Below are positions 54,420-62,800 of a stretch of DNA of 64,000 bases, piece by piece. The notes beneath the pieces were generated by a model. That model saw nothing but the letters and a program-made list of their open reading frames with translations, did not search any database and was not told the origin of the DNA. How positions within the stretch are numbered: the first letter of the stretch is position 1; each line of letters opens with the position of its first letter. The position numbers and the translations under genes were made by a program. Source of the DNA: Saccharibacillus brassicae (GTDB taxonomy: Bacteria > Bacillota > Bacilli > Paenibacillales > Paenibacillaceae); contig NZ_CP041217.1 in NCBI RefSeq assembly GCF_006542275.1, positions 62,001-126,000 of the forward strand, given 5' to 3'.

Positions 54420-55512
54420 ACTCCCGCGGAATGAAGCGCAGCGCCGCGGAATTGACGCGGTAATGCAGCTTGCCTTCGCCCGGTCCGTCGTAGAGCAAAT
54501 AGCCGAGGCGCGCGCCCGTGAGGCGGCTGACCAGCGCGGTCCGCACTTCCCCGCCGCCCAGATCCGCTTCGCGGCGCACCAGATGGCTGTCGGCTGATTG
54601 GGCGAACGCGGGCCAGCCGTCGCCGGCGTCGTACCGGTCCGCCGAATCGAACAGGAGATCGCCGCTGAGCACATCGACGTAGAGGCCCGGCCGCGTCTCG
54701 TTCCAGTACGCGTTGTCGTAAGGCGGCTCCATTCCTCCGCGGACGATCACTTCGTACTGCACGTCGCTCAGTTCGCCGCGCAGCTTCTCCCGGTCGCGTT
54801 CCGTATCCCAATGTTCGCGCAGAAAAGCGTCTCGCCCGGAATGCTGCCGGTACAGCCGGTAATGGCCGAACCGGTGCTTGTAATAATCCTGATGTTCCGC
54901 TTCAGCCGGATAGAAGCGGCCGGCGTCGGCGATCTCGGTCACGATTTTGCTTTTGAACCGTCCGCTTCGGCCCAGCGCCCGCCTGGAAGCTTCCGCTTCG
55001 CGCCGCTGGCGTTCGTTATGCGTGAAGATCGCCGCCCGGTACGAACGTCCGCGATCCTGGAATTGGCCTTCGGCATCGGTCGGATCGATCTGCTGCCAGA
55101 ACAGTTCCAGCAGGCGCGCATACGGGAAAATATGCGGATCAAACGTAATCTGCACCGCTTCCGCATGGCCGGTCGTTTCCCGGCCGACTTCTTCGTACGT
55201 CGGATTGTCGGTATGCCCGCCCGTATAACCGGACACGATCGACACGATGCCCGGCAGCTCGTCGAACGGCGATACCATGCACCAGAAGCAGCCCCCGGCA
55301 AAAGTCGCAAGTTCAAGCGTGGCCGGATTCGGGCCGGCGGCCGTATCGCCGGAGGCCGGAGGCGCTGAGGCCGGAGGCGCTGAGGCCGGCGGACGCGGAG
55401 CGGCGGGGCCGGAGTTGGGGGGCGGGGCCGTGGCGGAGGCCGGCGGTTCGGATTTTCTTTTGCCGAATCCGAACTTGACATCGAAGTTGAACAGCCGTGC
55501 GCCCTTTTTCAT
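54418..55512 (-). CDS. msrA: MsrA-MsrB fusion, MsrB half lacking its catalytic Cys
   Basis: 364 residues. The MsrA domain (about 65-215) has GGCFWCM with catalytic Cys75, GYTGGHTDNPTYEEVGRETTGHAEAVQI and YYPAEAEHQDYY-type blocks, and should reduce methionine-S-sulfoxide. The MsrB domain (about 230-364) keeps the fold (GLYVDVLSGDLLFDSADRYDAGDGWPAF, LHYRVNSAALRFIP), but the catalytic Cys of the usual RYCxNSASLRFIP is Arg352, the active-site His of SHLGHVF is Tyr, and the CxxC zinc sites are missing. Reduction of the R-sulfoxide is therefore not expected. Residues 21-62 are Pro/Ala-rich repeats. No clear signal peptide. Confidence 0.9.
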   Translation of the reverse strand: MKKGARLFNFDVKFGFGKRKSEPPASATAPPPNSGPAAPRPPASAPPASAPPASGDTAAGPNPATLELATFAGGCFWCMVSPFDELPGIVSIVSGYTGGHTDNPTYEEVGRETTGHAEAVQITFDPHIFPYARLLELFWQQIDPTDAEGQFQDRGRSYRAAIFTHNERQRREAEASRRALGRSGRFKSKIVTEIADAGRFYPAEAEHQDYYKHRFGHYRLYRQHSGRDAFLREHWDTERDREKLRGELSDVQYEVIVRGGMEPPYDNAYWNETRPGLYVDVLSGDLLFDSADRYDAGDGWPAFAQSADSHLVRREADLGGGEVRTALVSRLTGARLGYLLYDGPGEGKLHYRVNSAALRFIPRE

Positions 55513-55559
55513 GGGTGCTCCTCCTTTCGTTGGCCGACTGGCCCGGTTAGTCGATCAAT

Positions 55560-56408
55560 TCAGCCGATCACGATACATTTGGCGTCTTCCCCGTGTCCGA
55601 TCCGGCTCGATTTGACGATCGGAATGCCGCTTCCCTGCGTCAACTCCAGCAGATAATCGCGGACGAGGCCGAATTCGCCTTGGCGCTCAAGCTCCGTAAA
55701 CGTGCCGAGCAGCAGGCCCGAGCAGCGCTCGAACGCGCCGGTCTGCGACAGCTGCGCCAGCAGCGAGACGATCCGGTTCGCGCCGCCGCCGAGCGATTCC
55801 AGCAGCAGCACTTTGCCCGAAAAGTCCGGCCAGTACGGCGTGCCCGCAAGCTTGAGCAGGCAGCGCAGATTGCCGCCGACCACGTCGCCGTCCAAATCTT
55901 CGCCCCGCAAAAATTCGAAATCGAAATTGTACAGATCCGGCAGCTCTTCGAAAAAAGTCCGGTAAAACTCTTCGCGCTGCCGCTCCGCGTAAGCGCCGAC
56001 CAGATTCATCGTCCGGTAATGGTACGTGCGGACACCGCTGCGCGCAGCGATCGCGTTCAATACGGACGACAAATCGCTCAGGCCAAACAGCGGCTTGCTT
56101 CCGGCACGTATCTGTTCGTAATCGAGCAGCGGCAAAATCTGGTTCGCCGAATCGCCGCCCGACACGTCGAAGATCGCCGCGATGCGAGCGTCGGCAAACA
56201 GCCGGTTCAACTCGTCCGCCCGCTCCTGCGGCGTTCCGCTGAAAAACGAAGACGTGCGCATAAGCGTGCGCGCTTCTTCGACTTGGAGGCCGAACGCTTG
56301 CAGGCAGCCGGTCAGCGCTTCGATCCGCGGGCGCTCTTCCGGCGGCAGTCCGTCCGAGCAGGACATCAAAGCGACGGTGTCGCCGGGCTTGAAAGTAAAT
56401 GAGGACAT
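55560..56408 (-). CDS. S66 LD-carboxypeptidase-like protein
   Basis: 282 residues; ATG at 56408 behind AAAGGAG. Family S66 (LdcA/MccF): N-terminal GDTVALMSCSDGLPP, FSGTPQERADELNRLFADARIAAIFDVSGGDSANQILPLLDYEQI, KPLFGLSDLSSVLNAIAARSGVRTYHY, and the late LLLESLGG (Glu) and SRIGHGED (His) of the Ser-Glu-His triad. Members trim muropeptide L,D bonds or self-immunity peptide-nucleotides such as microcin C. The weaker match at the usual nucleophile segment leaves the exact substrate open. No signal peptide, as in recycling LdcA enzymes. Confidence 0.82.
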   Translation of the reverse strand: MSSFTFKPGDTVALMSCSDGLPPEERPRIEALTGCLQAFGLQVEEARTLMRTSSFFSGTPQERADELNRLFADARIAAIFDVSGGDSANQILPLLDYEQIRAGSKPLFGLSDLSSVLNAIAARSGVRTYHYRTMNLVGAYAERQREEFYRTFFEELPDLYNFDFEFLRGEDLDGDVVGGNLRCLLKLAGTPYWPDFSGKVLLLESLGGGANRIVSLLAQLSQTGAFERCSGLLLGTFTELERQGEFGLVRDYLLELTQGSGIPIVKSSRIGHGEDAKCIVIG

Positions 56409-56480
56409 GTTCCATTCTCCTTTGGGTCCGAATAGGGTGACTGCTTTTATTTTATTTTACACCATTTGGCCGGAAGGTTC

Positions 56481-56610
56481 TTCTTGGACCTTTTCGGGTC
56501 TTTTTCGGGTCTTTTTGGGCCTTTTTCGGAACTTTTTTGAACCTTTTCGGATTTTTTTGGGTCTTTTTCGGGCCTTTTTCAGGTCTTTTTCAGGTCTTTT
56601 TCAGGTCTTT
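56481..56610 (-). repeat. 11-bp tandem repeats with phased A-tracts
   Basis: About 12 copies of a unit read on the minus strand as GAAAAAGACCT or close variants; the last units at 56581-56610 are exact. A4-A7 runs recur about every 10-11 bases, which is the phasing that bends DNA. It sits upstream of the S66 gene, whose probable -10 (TAAAAT) is at about 56452-56457. Confidence 0.8.
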
Positions 56611-56805
56611 GGTTGATTTTATAGATTTCTATTGTGAATTTTTCATTACCTTATTTTATTTTAAGAAACTCTCTAAACAGCTCCCCATCAATTCTATCAA
56701 CCCCATTTTCAGATCCAACCTGCTTTCCGATCCGGCAAACTCCAAGTTAGAGACGAATTAACGACATTATTACACTTATGGGGGTCCAAAAAACGTCGGA
56801 ATCGC

Positions 56806-56942
56806 AAATAACGTCGTAGATCCACTTATTTCTCGCCAAAAAGAGTGATTTCGCACACCAGTCGACAAATAACTGTCGTCACGCAGTTATTTTGCCAAAT
56901 ACGGACATTTATCACGAAATAACTGTTCTCACGCAGCTATTT
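56806..56942. repeat. three palindromic intergenic elements
   Basis: 26-base units at 56806-56831, 56867-56892 and 56917-56942. Each starts AAATAA and ends TATTT; the second is a perfect 9-bp hairpin (AAATAACTG, 8-base loop, CAGTTATTT) and the third has one mismatch. Each is followed by a related CAAA-containing segment. This is the look of a REP-like family. Confidence 0.75.
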
Positions 56943-56997
56943 CAACAAAAGCGGACGAAACGATGCAGACTGCGTACCGCCCTCCACTTCCGGAGCG

Positions 56998-57033
56998 AAA
57001 AAACCCCGGCTCCGCGGCTGCGGAATCGGGGTT
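56998..57033 (-). terminator. terminator of the GGDEF-EAL gene
   Basis: AAACCCCG and CGGGGTTT enclose an inner CCGC/GCGG stem; T6 follows on the minus strand. It is about 145 bases past the stop codon. Confidence 0.78.
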
Positions 57034-57085
57034 TCAGGCATTCGAGCAATCCGGTATTCGAGTATTAGAACCTTCAAGCAATCCG

Positions 57086-57117
57086 GCATTCGAGCATTCG
57101 AGCATTCGAGCATTCCG
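57086..57117. repeat. 8-bp microsatellite
   Basis: GCATTCGA repeated three times exactly plus GCATTCCG, within a wider stretch (57038-57142) of degenerate CATTCGAG/CAATCCGG units in the 3' untranslated region of the GGDEF-EAL gene. Confidence 0.75.
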
Positions 57118-57177
57118 GCACTCAGACGTTCAAGCACTCCGGATCGCGAAGCGAAAACGGCCATTCGGAACCGTCAC

Positions 57178-59595
57178 TCAGGAAACGTTCGTACGGCCCA
57201 CCTGTTCGGGCGGCAGCGGGCGGCTGTAGTAGAAGCCCTGCACGTTGTAGCATTGCAGCTCCTGCAGCAGCGCGACCTGCTCGCTCGTCTCCACGCCTTC
57301 GGCGATAATCTTCAGACCGAGCTGCTTGGCCATCGAGATGATCATCTCGGCGATCGCTTTGCTGTCCGGGTCGGTCGTGATTTTGCGAATAAACGAACGG
57401 TCGATCTTCAGGCAGCTGATCGGCAGGCTGTGCAAATAGCTCAGGGAGCTGTAGCCGGTGCCGAAGTCGTCCATCGAGACGGAGATGCCCGCCGCTTTGA
57501 GCTGGTCGAGAATCTCGATCACATGCTCTTCGTTGTGCATCATCGCGCTTTCGGTAATTTCCAGTTCCAGCAGCCGCGGATCGAATTCGGTCTCTTCCAG
57601 CGTCCGCAGGATGCTCTCGTAAATATCGGGCTTCATCAGGTGAACCTGGGACACGTTGATCGCGATCGGCAGCTTGCCCAGCCCTTCGCGCTCCCAGCTT
57701 TTGGCTTGCAGGCAGGCGGTGCGCAGCACCCATTGTTCGATCGGCACGATCATCCCGCTTTTTTCCGCCATCGGAATGAAGCGGAGCGGCGAAATTTCGC
57801 CGTGGACCGGATGATCCCAGCGGATCAGCGCTTCGTAGCCGATCGCCTGGCCGCTGCGAATATCGAATTTCGGTTGGTACATCAGCCGAAGCTGGTCTTT
57901 TTCAAGCGCAAGTTCGAGTTCCTGTTCCAGCCGCATCTCTTCGAGACTCGTCCGGTCGCTTGCCGCATCGTAAAACCGGTATTGGGCGCTGCCGTTCTGC
58001 TTGGCGTCATACATGGCGGAATCGGCGTATTTGGTCAGCAGCTCGCTCGACAGCCCGTCGTCCGGGTAGCGGGAGATGCCGACCGAAGCGGACAGCTTGA
58101 CGGTGTGCTTGCCGATCTCGAACGGGTCGTTGAACCGTTCCACGATCTGCCCTGCCCATTTCTCCGCTTCCGAACGGCGGTACACGGACGGCAAGATGAC
58201 CGTGAATTCGTCGCCGCCCATCCGGGCGAGAAAAGCGTCGGACGGAATGCAGCCTTTGATCAATTTGCTGGCATGCTTGATAACGAGATCGCCGAACGCA
58301 TGGCCGAAAAAGTCGTTGACGCGCTTGAAGCGATCAAGGTCGATAAACAGCAGCGTAAACGGTTCCGGTCTCTGATCGCCGTAATTCGTATACCGCTCAA
58401 GCGTCACTTCGAACGAACGGCGGTTCGACAATCCGGTCAGCTCGTCGTGATACGCGAGATGGCGAATCGTTTCCTGATCCCTTTTGCGCTTCGTAATATT
58501 TTTGACGATGCTGTACGCGCCCACGACATGCCGGTCGACGACGATCGGCAGCGAGGTCAGCGCATACGACTGCACATGCCCGTCCACGCCCTGCATATCG
58601 ATCTCGGACGTGCCGGGACGACCGCCGAGCACGAGCTTCAGATGATCGGCGACGATCCGTCTCTGCTCGCCGGCGAACAGGTCGATGAAGCGGGTGTCGA
58701 GCATTTTTTTGCCAAGCTTTTTGGAGATGGCTTCGGCGCGGGCGTTCATGCCGGTCACGACGCCGCGGGCGTCGAATTCCAACACTCCGTCGGGATTGTG
58801 TTCATACAGGGAAATGTAGTGCTGCTCGCGCTCGCGCAGCTTGCGGCTTTGCAGCTTTTCGCGCACGCGCACGAAATCGTCCGGGAACGCCATCAGCAGG
58901 CAGACAATAGCGAGCATGAACAGGTAAGGCACGAGGAACGCGCGGTTCTCGCCGATCTCCCCTGCCCGGTCGTAGACGTCGAGCGGCAGCACGGACAGCA
59001 CGCACAGGATCGGAACGCCGAACAGCGCAAACCCGCACAGAATAATGCCGGGGACGTTCCAGCGCGAGTTCAGTCCGTGCTCCCGGTTGCGGCTCGACAA
59101 GGTCACAAGGCGCATAACGGCAAAACCGATACAAAACGTAAGGATCACGTTCATCGCCACAAGATCCGGATTCCATACGGCCAAATGGCGGAACAGCAGC
59201 ATAACGTTGGCGTAATCGAACAGCAGAATCGTGAACGAGACGATCAGTCCGGTCCAGAAAAAACGGGCCGAGCCGCTGGCCGGCTTCACCGCGTAACGAA
59301 TCGCGAGCGAAGTCGCGGCCAGGCAGCCGAGCACGGTAAAAATCAAATGGATTACGTAATAGTCGCGGTTCACCACGAGTTCAAGCGACAGCGGCGCCAC
59401 GATATGATCGATGCTAAAAGCGGCCGCGCCGAGCAAAATGACCATTTGCTGGCGTTTGCGCACGCGAACGGTCCGAAGTTCCGATTGTTTCCATGCCGCG
59501 CCGTACACGATCAGGGCGCATGCCGCGATCGAACCCAGCAGCGAAATTGTCAAATAGACCCAATTCAACGATAGGATTGCTAAGATGTCATTCAT
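57178..59595 (-). CDS. membrane GGDEF-EAL protein with PAS domain
   Basis: 805 residues; ATG at 59595 behind GGGAG. About seven membrane helices (1-240), then a PAS domain (about 265-385; SLYEHNPDGVLEFDARGVVTGMN), GGDEF (about 390-555) and EAL (about 565-800). The GGDEF domain keeps GGDEF and LTGLSNRRSFE, so diguanylate cyclase activity is possible; no RxxD inhibitory site precedes it. The EAL domain keeps YEALIRW, NVSQVHL, DDFGTGYSS and KIDRSFI, so c-di-GMP phosphodiesterase activity is also possible. The N-terminal domain is not a clear MHYT domain. It probably tunes c-di-GMP, and so motility, in response to an unknown signal. Confidence 0.92.
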   Translation of the reverse strand: MNDILAILSLNWVYLTISLLGSIAACALIVYGAAWKQSELRTVRVRKRQQMVILLGAAAFSIDHIVAPLSLELVVNRDYYVIHLIFTVLGCLAATSLAIRYAVKPASGSARFFWTGLIVSFTILLFDYANVMLLFRHLAVWNPDLVAMNVILTFCIGFAVMRLVTLSSRNREHGLNSRWNVPGIILCGFALFGVPILCVLSVLPLDVYDRAGEIGENRAFLVPYLFMLAIVCLLMAFPDDFVRVREKLQSRKLREREQHYISLYEHNPDGVLEFDARGVVTGMNARAEAISKKLGKKMLDTRFIDLFAGEQRRIVADHLKLVLGGRPGTSEIDMQGVDGHVQSYALTSLPIVVDRHVVGAYSIVKNITKRKRDQETIRHLAYHDELTGLSNRRSFEVTLERYTNYGDQRPEPFTLLFIDLDRFKRVNDFFGHAFGDLVIKHASKLIKGCIPSDAFLARMGGDEFTVILPSVYRRSEAEKWAGQIVERFNDPFEIGKHTVKLSASVGISRYPDDGLSSELLTKYADSAMYDAKQNGSAQYRFYDAASDRTSLEEMRLEQELELALEKDQLRLMYQPKFDIRSGQAIGYEALIRWDHPVHGEISPLRFIPMAEKSGMIVPIEQWVLRTACLQAKSWEREGLGKLPIAINVSQVHLMKPDIYESILRTLEETEFDPRLLELEITESAMMHNEEHVIEILDQLKAAGISVSMDDFGTGYSSLSYLHSLPISCLKIDRSFIRKITTDPDSKAIAEMIISMAKQLGLKIIAEGVETSEQVALLQELQCYNVQGFYYSRPLPPEQVGRTNVS

Positions 59596-59720
59596 GATTT
59601 TCTCTCCCGCCTGAATAGCTTAGGACTATATTGCACAACCGCGCCCATATTCCCATAAAAATGAGTCTTTTCTCATATAAGTTACCCACCAATATGAGTC
59701 TCGAAACTCAGTTTCTTGAT

Positions 59721-59766
59721 AAAAAAAGGCAGACAAGCCGCAGGATATTCCTGTACTTGTATGCCT
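59721..59766 (-). terminator. terminator of the dynamin gene
   Basis: GGCATACAAG and CTTGTCTGCC form a stem with one mismatch, followed by T7 on the minus strand. An inner CAGGAATATCCTG hairpin lies inside the loop. Confidence 0.75.
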
Positions 59767-59819
59767 GACATCTTACTGGAAATTAAGGGTCAAGAAAAGA
59801 ATTTTTTGTGCGGCTAACG

Positions 59820-62800
59820 TCACGCTTTTACTTTTTGCTGTGCCGCCAATACGTGTTTCAAGCGATTCTCCATCGCTTTCCACCGTTCGGTATCCGGCTG
59901 GTCGGACAGCGAGAGACGCATGCCGTCCGCCGCTTCTTCCGCCTGACGCAGCAGCGCTTCGGCTTCCGTGCCCAATTTGTGCGACAGCTGCCGGCCGTAG
60001 AAGTCTTCGAACTCCGGCAGCCGGCTCTCCGTGACGTGCTGCAGCGCTTCGCGGAACGTCGCCAGCGCCGCTTCGCGCACGGCATCCCGGCCCCGCTGCT
60101 CGAAAAACGCTTTGGGGCTTTTGAACATCGGCCAGAGCGAAGCCCAGTCCAGCGCGCCGCTGAGCTGCACTTCCGACACGGAAGGCGTCTCCCACGCGCC
60201 GCCGTCTCCCGGTTCGAGCCGGTCGAACGGCGCTCCAAGCCCGGCCAGCCGGTCCCGCGTATCGTTCAGTCCCCCCGCCAGCATGCGCTGGCCGGCCCGT
60301 TCGATCCGCAGGCCCGTTGCCAGCAGTTCGTTCTCCGCTTCGCGGGCGACCATACGCGACAATTCGCGTCCGCAGGCCAGGAACGACGCTTTGAGGTCGC
60401 CGATTCCGGCGTGCAGCAGCGCCGGATTGAAGCTTTCGGCGAACCAGTCGCCGAACCGGAACTCGATCCGCTGCCGCACGTGGAACAGCAGCTCGCGGAT
60501 CTCGCGCACCAGTTCCGGCGTCTTGTCCGCCGCTCCGGCCAAGCCCGCGATCTCGCGTGCTTCGACCGACGCTTTCGCCAGCCGCTCAAGGCGCAGCTGC
60601 CGTTCCTGCGCGCCGAGGTCCGCTTCCGCGATCCAGCTGTTCAGCCGTTCGCGCGACGCTTCGATCTCGCGATCGGCCGACGCCGCGGCAAGCCCGGCCA
60701 ATTCTTCGGCCGCAAAATGCAGCAGTTCCCGCTCGAACGCTTCGAACCGGTCGAACGCCGCTCCGCCGAACTCTTCGCCCGCCGAAGCGGCGGCCGATCC
60801 GGCGGATGATCCAACGTCGGTATACGCCCGGCCGGAGCGCTTGCGCTCCAGCGCGCGCAGGCTCGACACCGGATAGATGCGCGGATTCAAGATGCCTTCG
60901 CCGCGCAGCCGCTCTTCCAGATGCGCCGTCACTCCGCCGCATTCTTCTTCCGAATCGGCCAGATCGGCGGCGTTGACGATGAAGAACGTCTTGTCGACGC
61001 TGTCACTGCCTTTGACGCGGCCGAGCTGCGCCAGAAACTGGCGGTCCGCCCGGGAGAACGCATGGTTGTAATACGTGACGAAGACGAGCGCGTCGGCATT
61101 TTTCATATAGTCGAACGTGACGCCCGTATGGCGGGCGTGCACCGAATCGGCTCCCGGCGTATCGACGAGCACGATCCCCTGCCGCGTCCATTGCGAATCG
61201 ATATACAGATCGATCCGCTTCACGAAGCAGGCGCGGCTCTCTTCCGCCGCGTACAGCCGGAATTGGTCCGGCTCCGCCAGGCTTTCCGTGCCGAGCATCG
61301 GCTCGGCCAGATCGAAGCCGGCGTCCGCGGCGCGCAGGAAGCTGTAATGCGCGCGGCCGGACGGATGGATACGGTCCGGCGTCAGCGCGCGCACTTCGGC
61401 GCGCCAGCGGCCCGCCGCCGGATCGCCCAGACCGAGCAGTTCGCAGGCGTCGGCGAGGTCGCCCATCAGTTCTTCGCGCGTCTTCATGACGATCAGCGCG
61501 CGGCCGTGGTCTTCGGCCCGTTCCGGGGCCATGATCCGGCTGATCGCCGCGGTCGTCGGATGCGGCGACACCGGCAGGAATCCGTCTCCGAGCAAAGCGT
61601 TGGCGAACGAAGACTTGCCGGCGCTAAACGCTCCGAACAGCGCCAGCGTGAAGCGCCCGCCGCGCAGCGAAGCTTCGCGTTCGCGCATGGCGCGCAGCGT
61701 CGAAGCGAACGCGGGCAGCGGCGCGAGCACTTCGGCCGCTTCGCGCAGCCGGTCCGCCGCCGCGTGCAGGATGTCCAGCCGGCCGCCGGCGCCGGCGTCT
61801 TCGGCCGAAGACGCCGCGTGCAGGCCGGCAGGCTTCCGGCCTGCGGGCGCTGCATGCGGCGGCGCGGCGGGGTCTGCCGCCGCGGCCGGCGGCGCAGGCG
61901 TCAGCCCGGTCTCCGGGGCTGGCGCAGCGGCCGCAGCCGCGGAGACCGCCGCCGCTGGCACGGACGCCGCCGCATCGGCAGCGCCGTCCGCCGCGAACGG
62001 CTCTCCGCCGCGGCCGGCTTCGCCCTGCGGCTCGTCCAGCTGCGGCAGGCGCAGCGCCGGCAGGCCGTCGGCGTTGCCGAGCAGCCCGGCGAGTTCCTGC
62101 TCGCGCAGGTCCAGCGCTTCGCGGACTTCGCGGCGCAGCCGCGCTTTGCCCGCGAGCTCGGACGCCTGGAGCACCTGCCGGCTGATCTCGGCCAACTGCT
62201 CCCCGCCCTGCGGCTCGGCATCTTCCAGCAGGCTGTCGGCGAACTCCAGCGATGCCCGGCGGAAGCGGGCGAGCGCTTCGCCGCGCAGATCGCCGGAGAA
62301 ATTCATGACGTATTCCGGCGACAGCCGCACGTCTTCGCGGAGCAGGCCGGACACCCAGCCGCCCTCGACGCGCGGCAGCGCCTGTTCCAGCCGCGTCTCC
62401 TGCCCGGCGTCCCAGACGCCCAGTTCCCGTCCGAAAGCCCGCAGCCGTTCGCGCACATGCACGTCGAGTCCCGCTTCCACCCGCTCGGCGAAATCGGCAG
62501 CGACCGCGGCGAGCCGGTCTTCGCGCTCTTTTTCGGTCCGCTTTTTCGAGCCGAACAAGCCGCCGGCGCGGAATCCCGGCGCCGACGCTTCCAGATAGAG
62601 CTGGATCAGGTCGCGCAGCGAAGCCGGCATGATCGGCGCGTTGTCGAGCGTGCGGCCGATCTCGTTCATAAGCCGGTCGCGCAGATTGCGCCCGCGATCG
62701 GCCAATTCGCTCTGCTGCGATTGAAGCGCTTGCAGGCTGGCTTCGGCTTCGTATTCGACTTCTTCCTCTTCGGCGCTCAGGCTTGCCGCTTCGCCCGGGC

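Noticed and set aside
56537-56761. A plus-strand frame coding repeated LF/FG residues
   Set aside because: It is only the translation of the 11-bp tandem repeat; the unit length is not a multiple of three and there is no start signal.
56806-56942. CRISPR array
   Set aside because: Three 26-base units with 24- and 35-base gaps, imperfectly conserved, each individually palindromic, and no cas gene.
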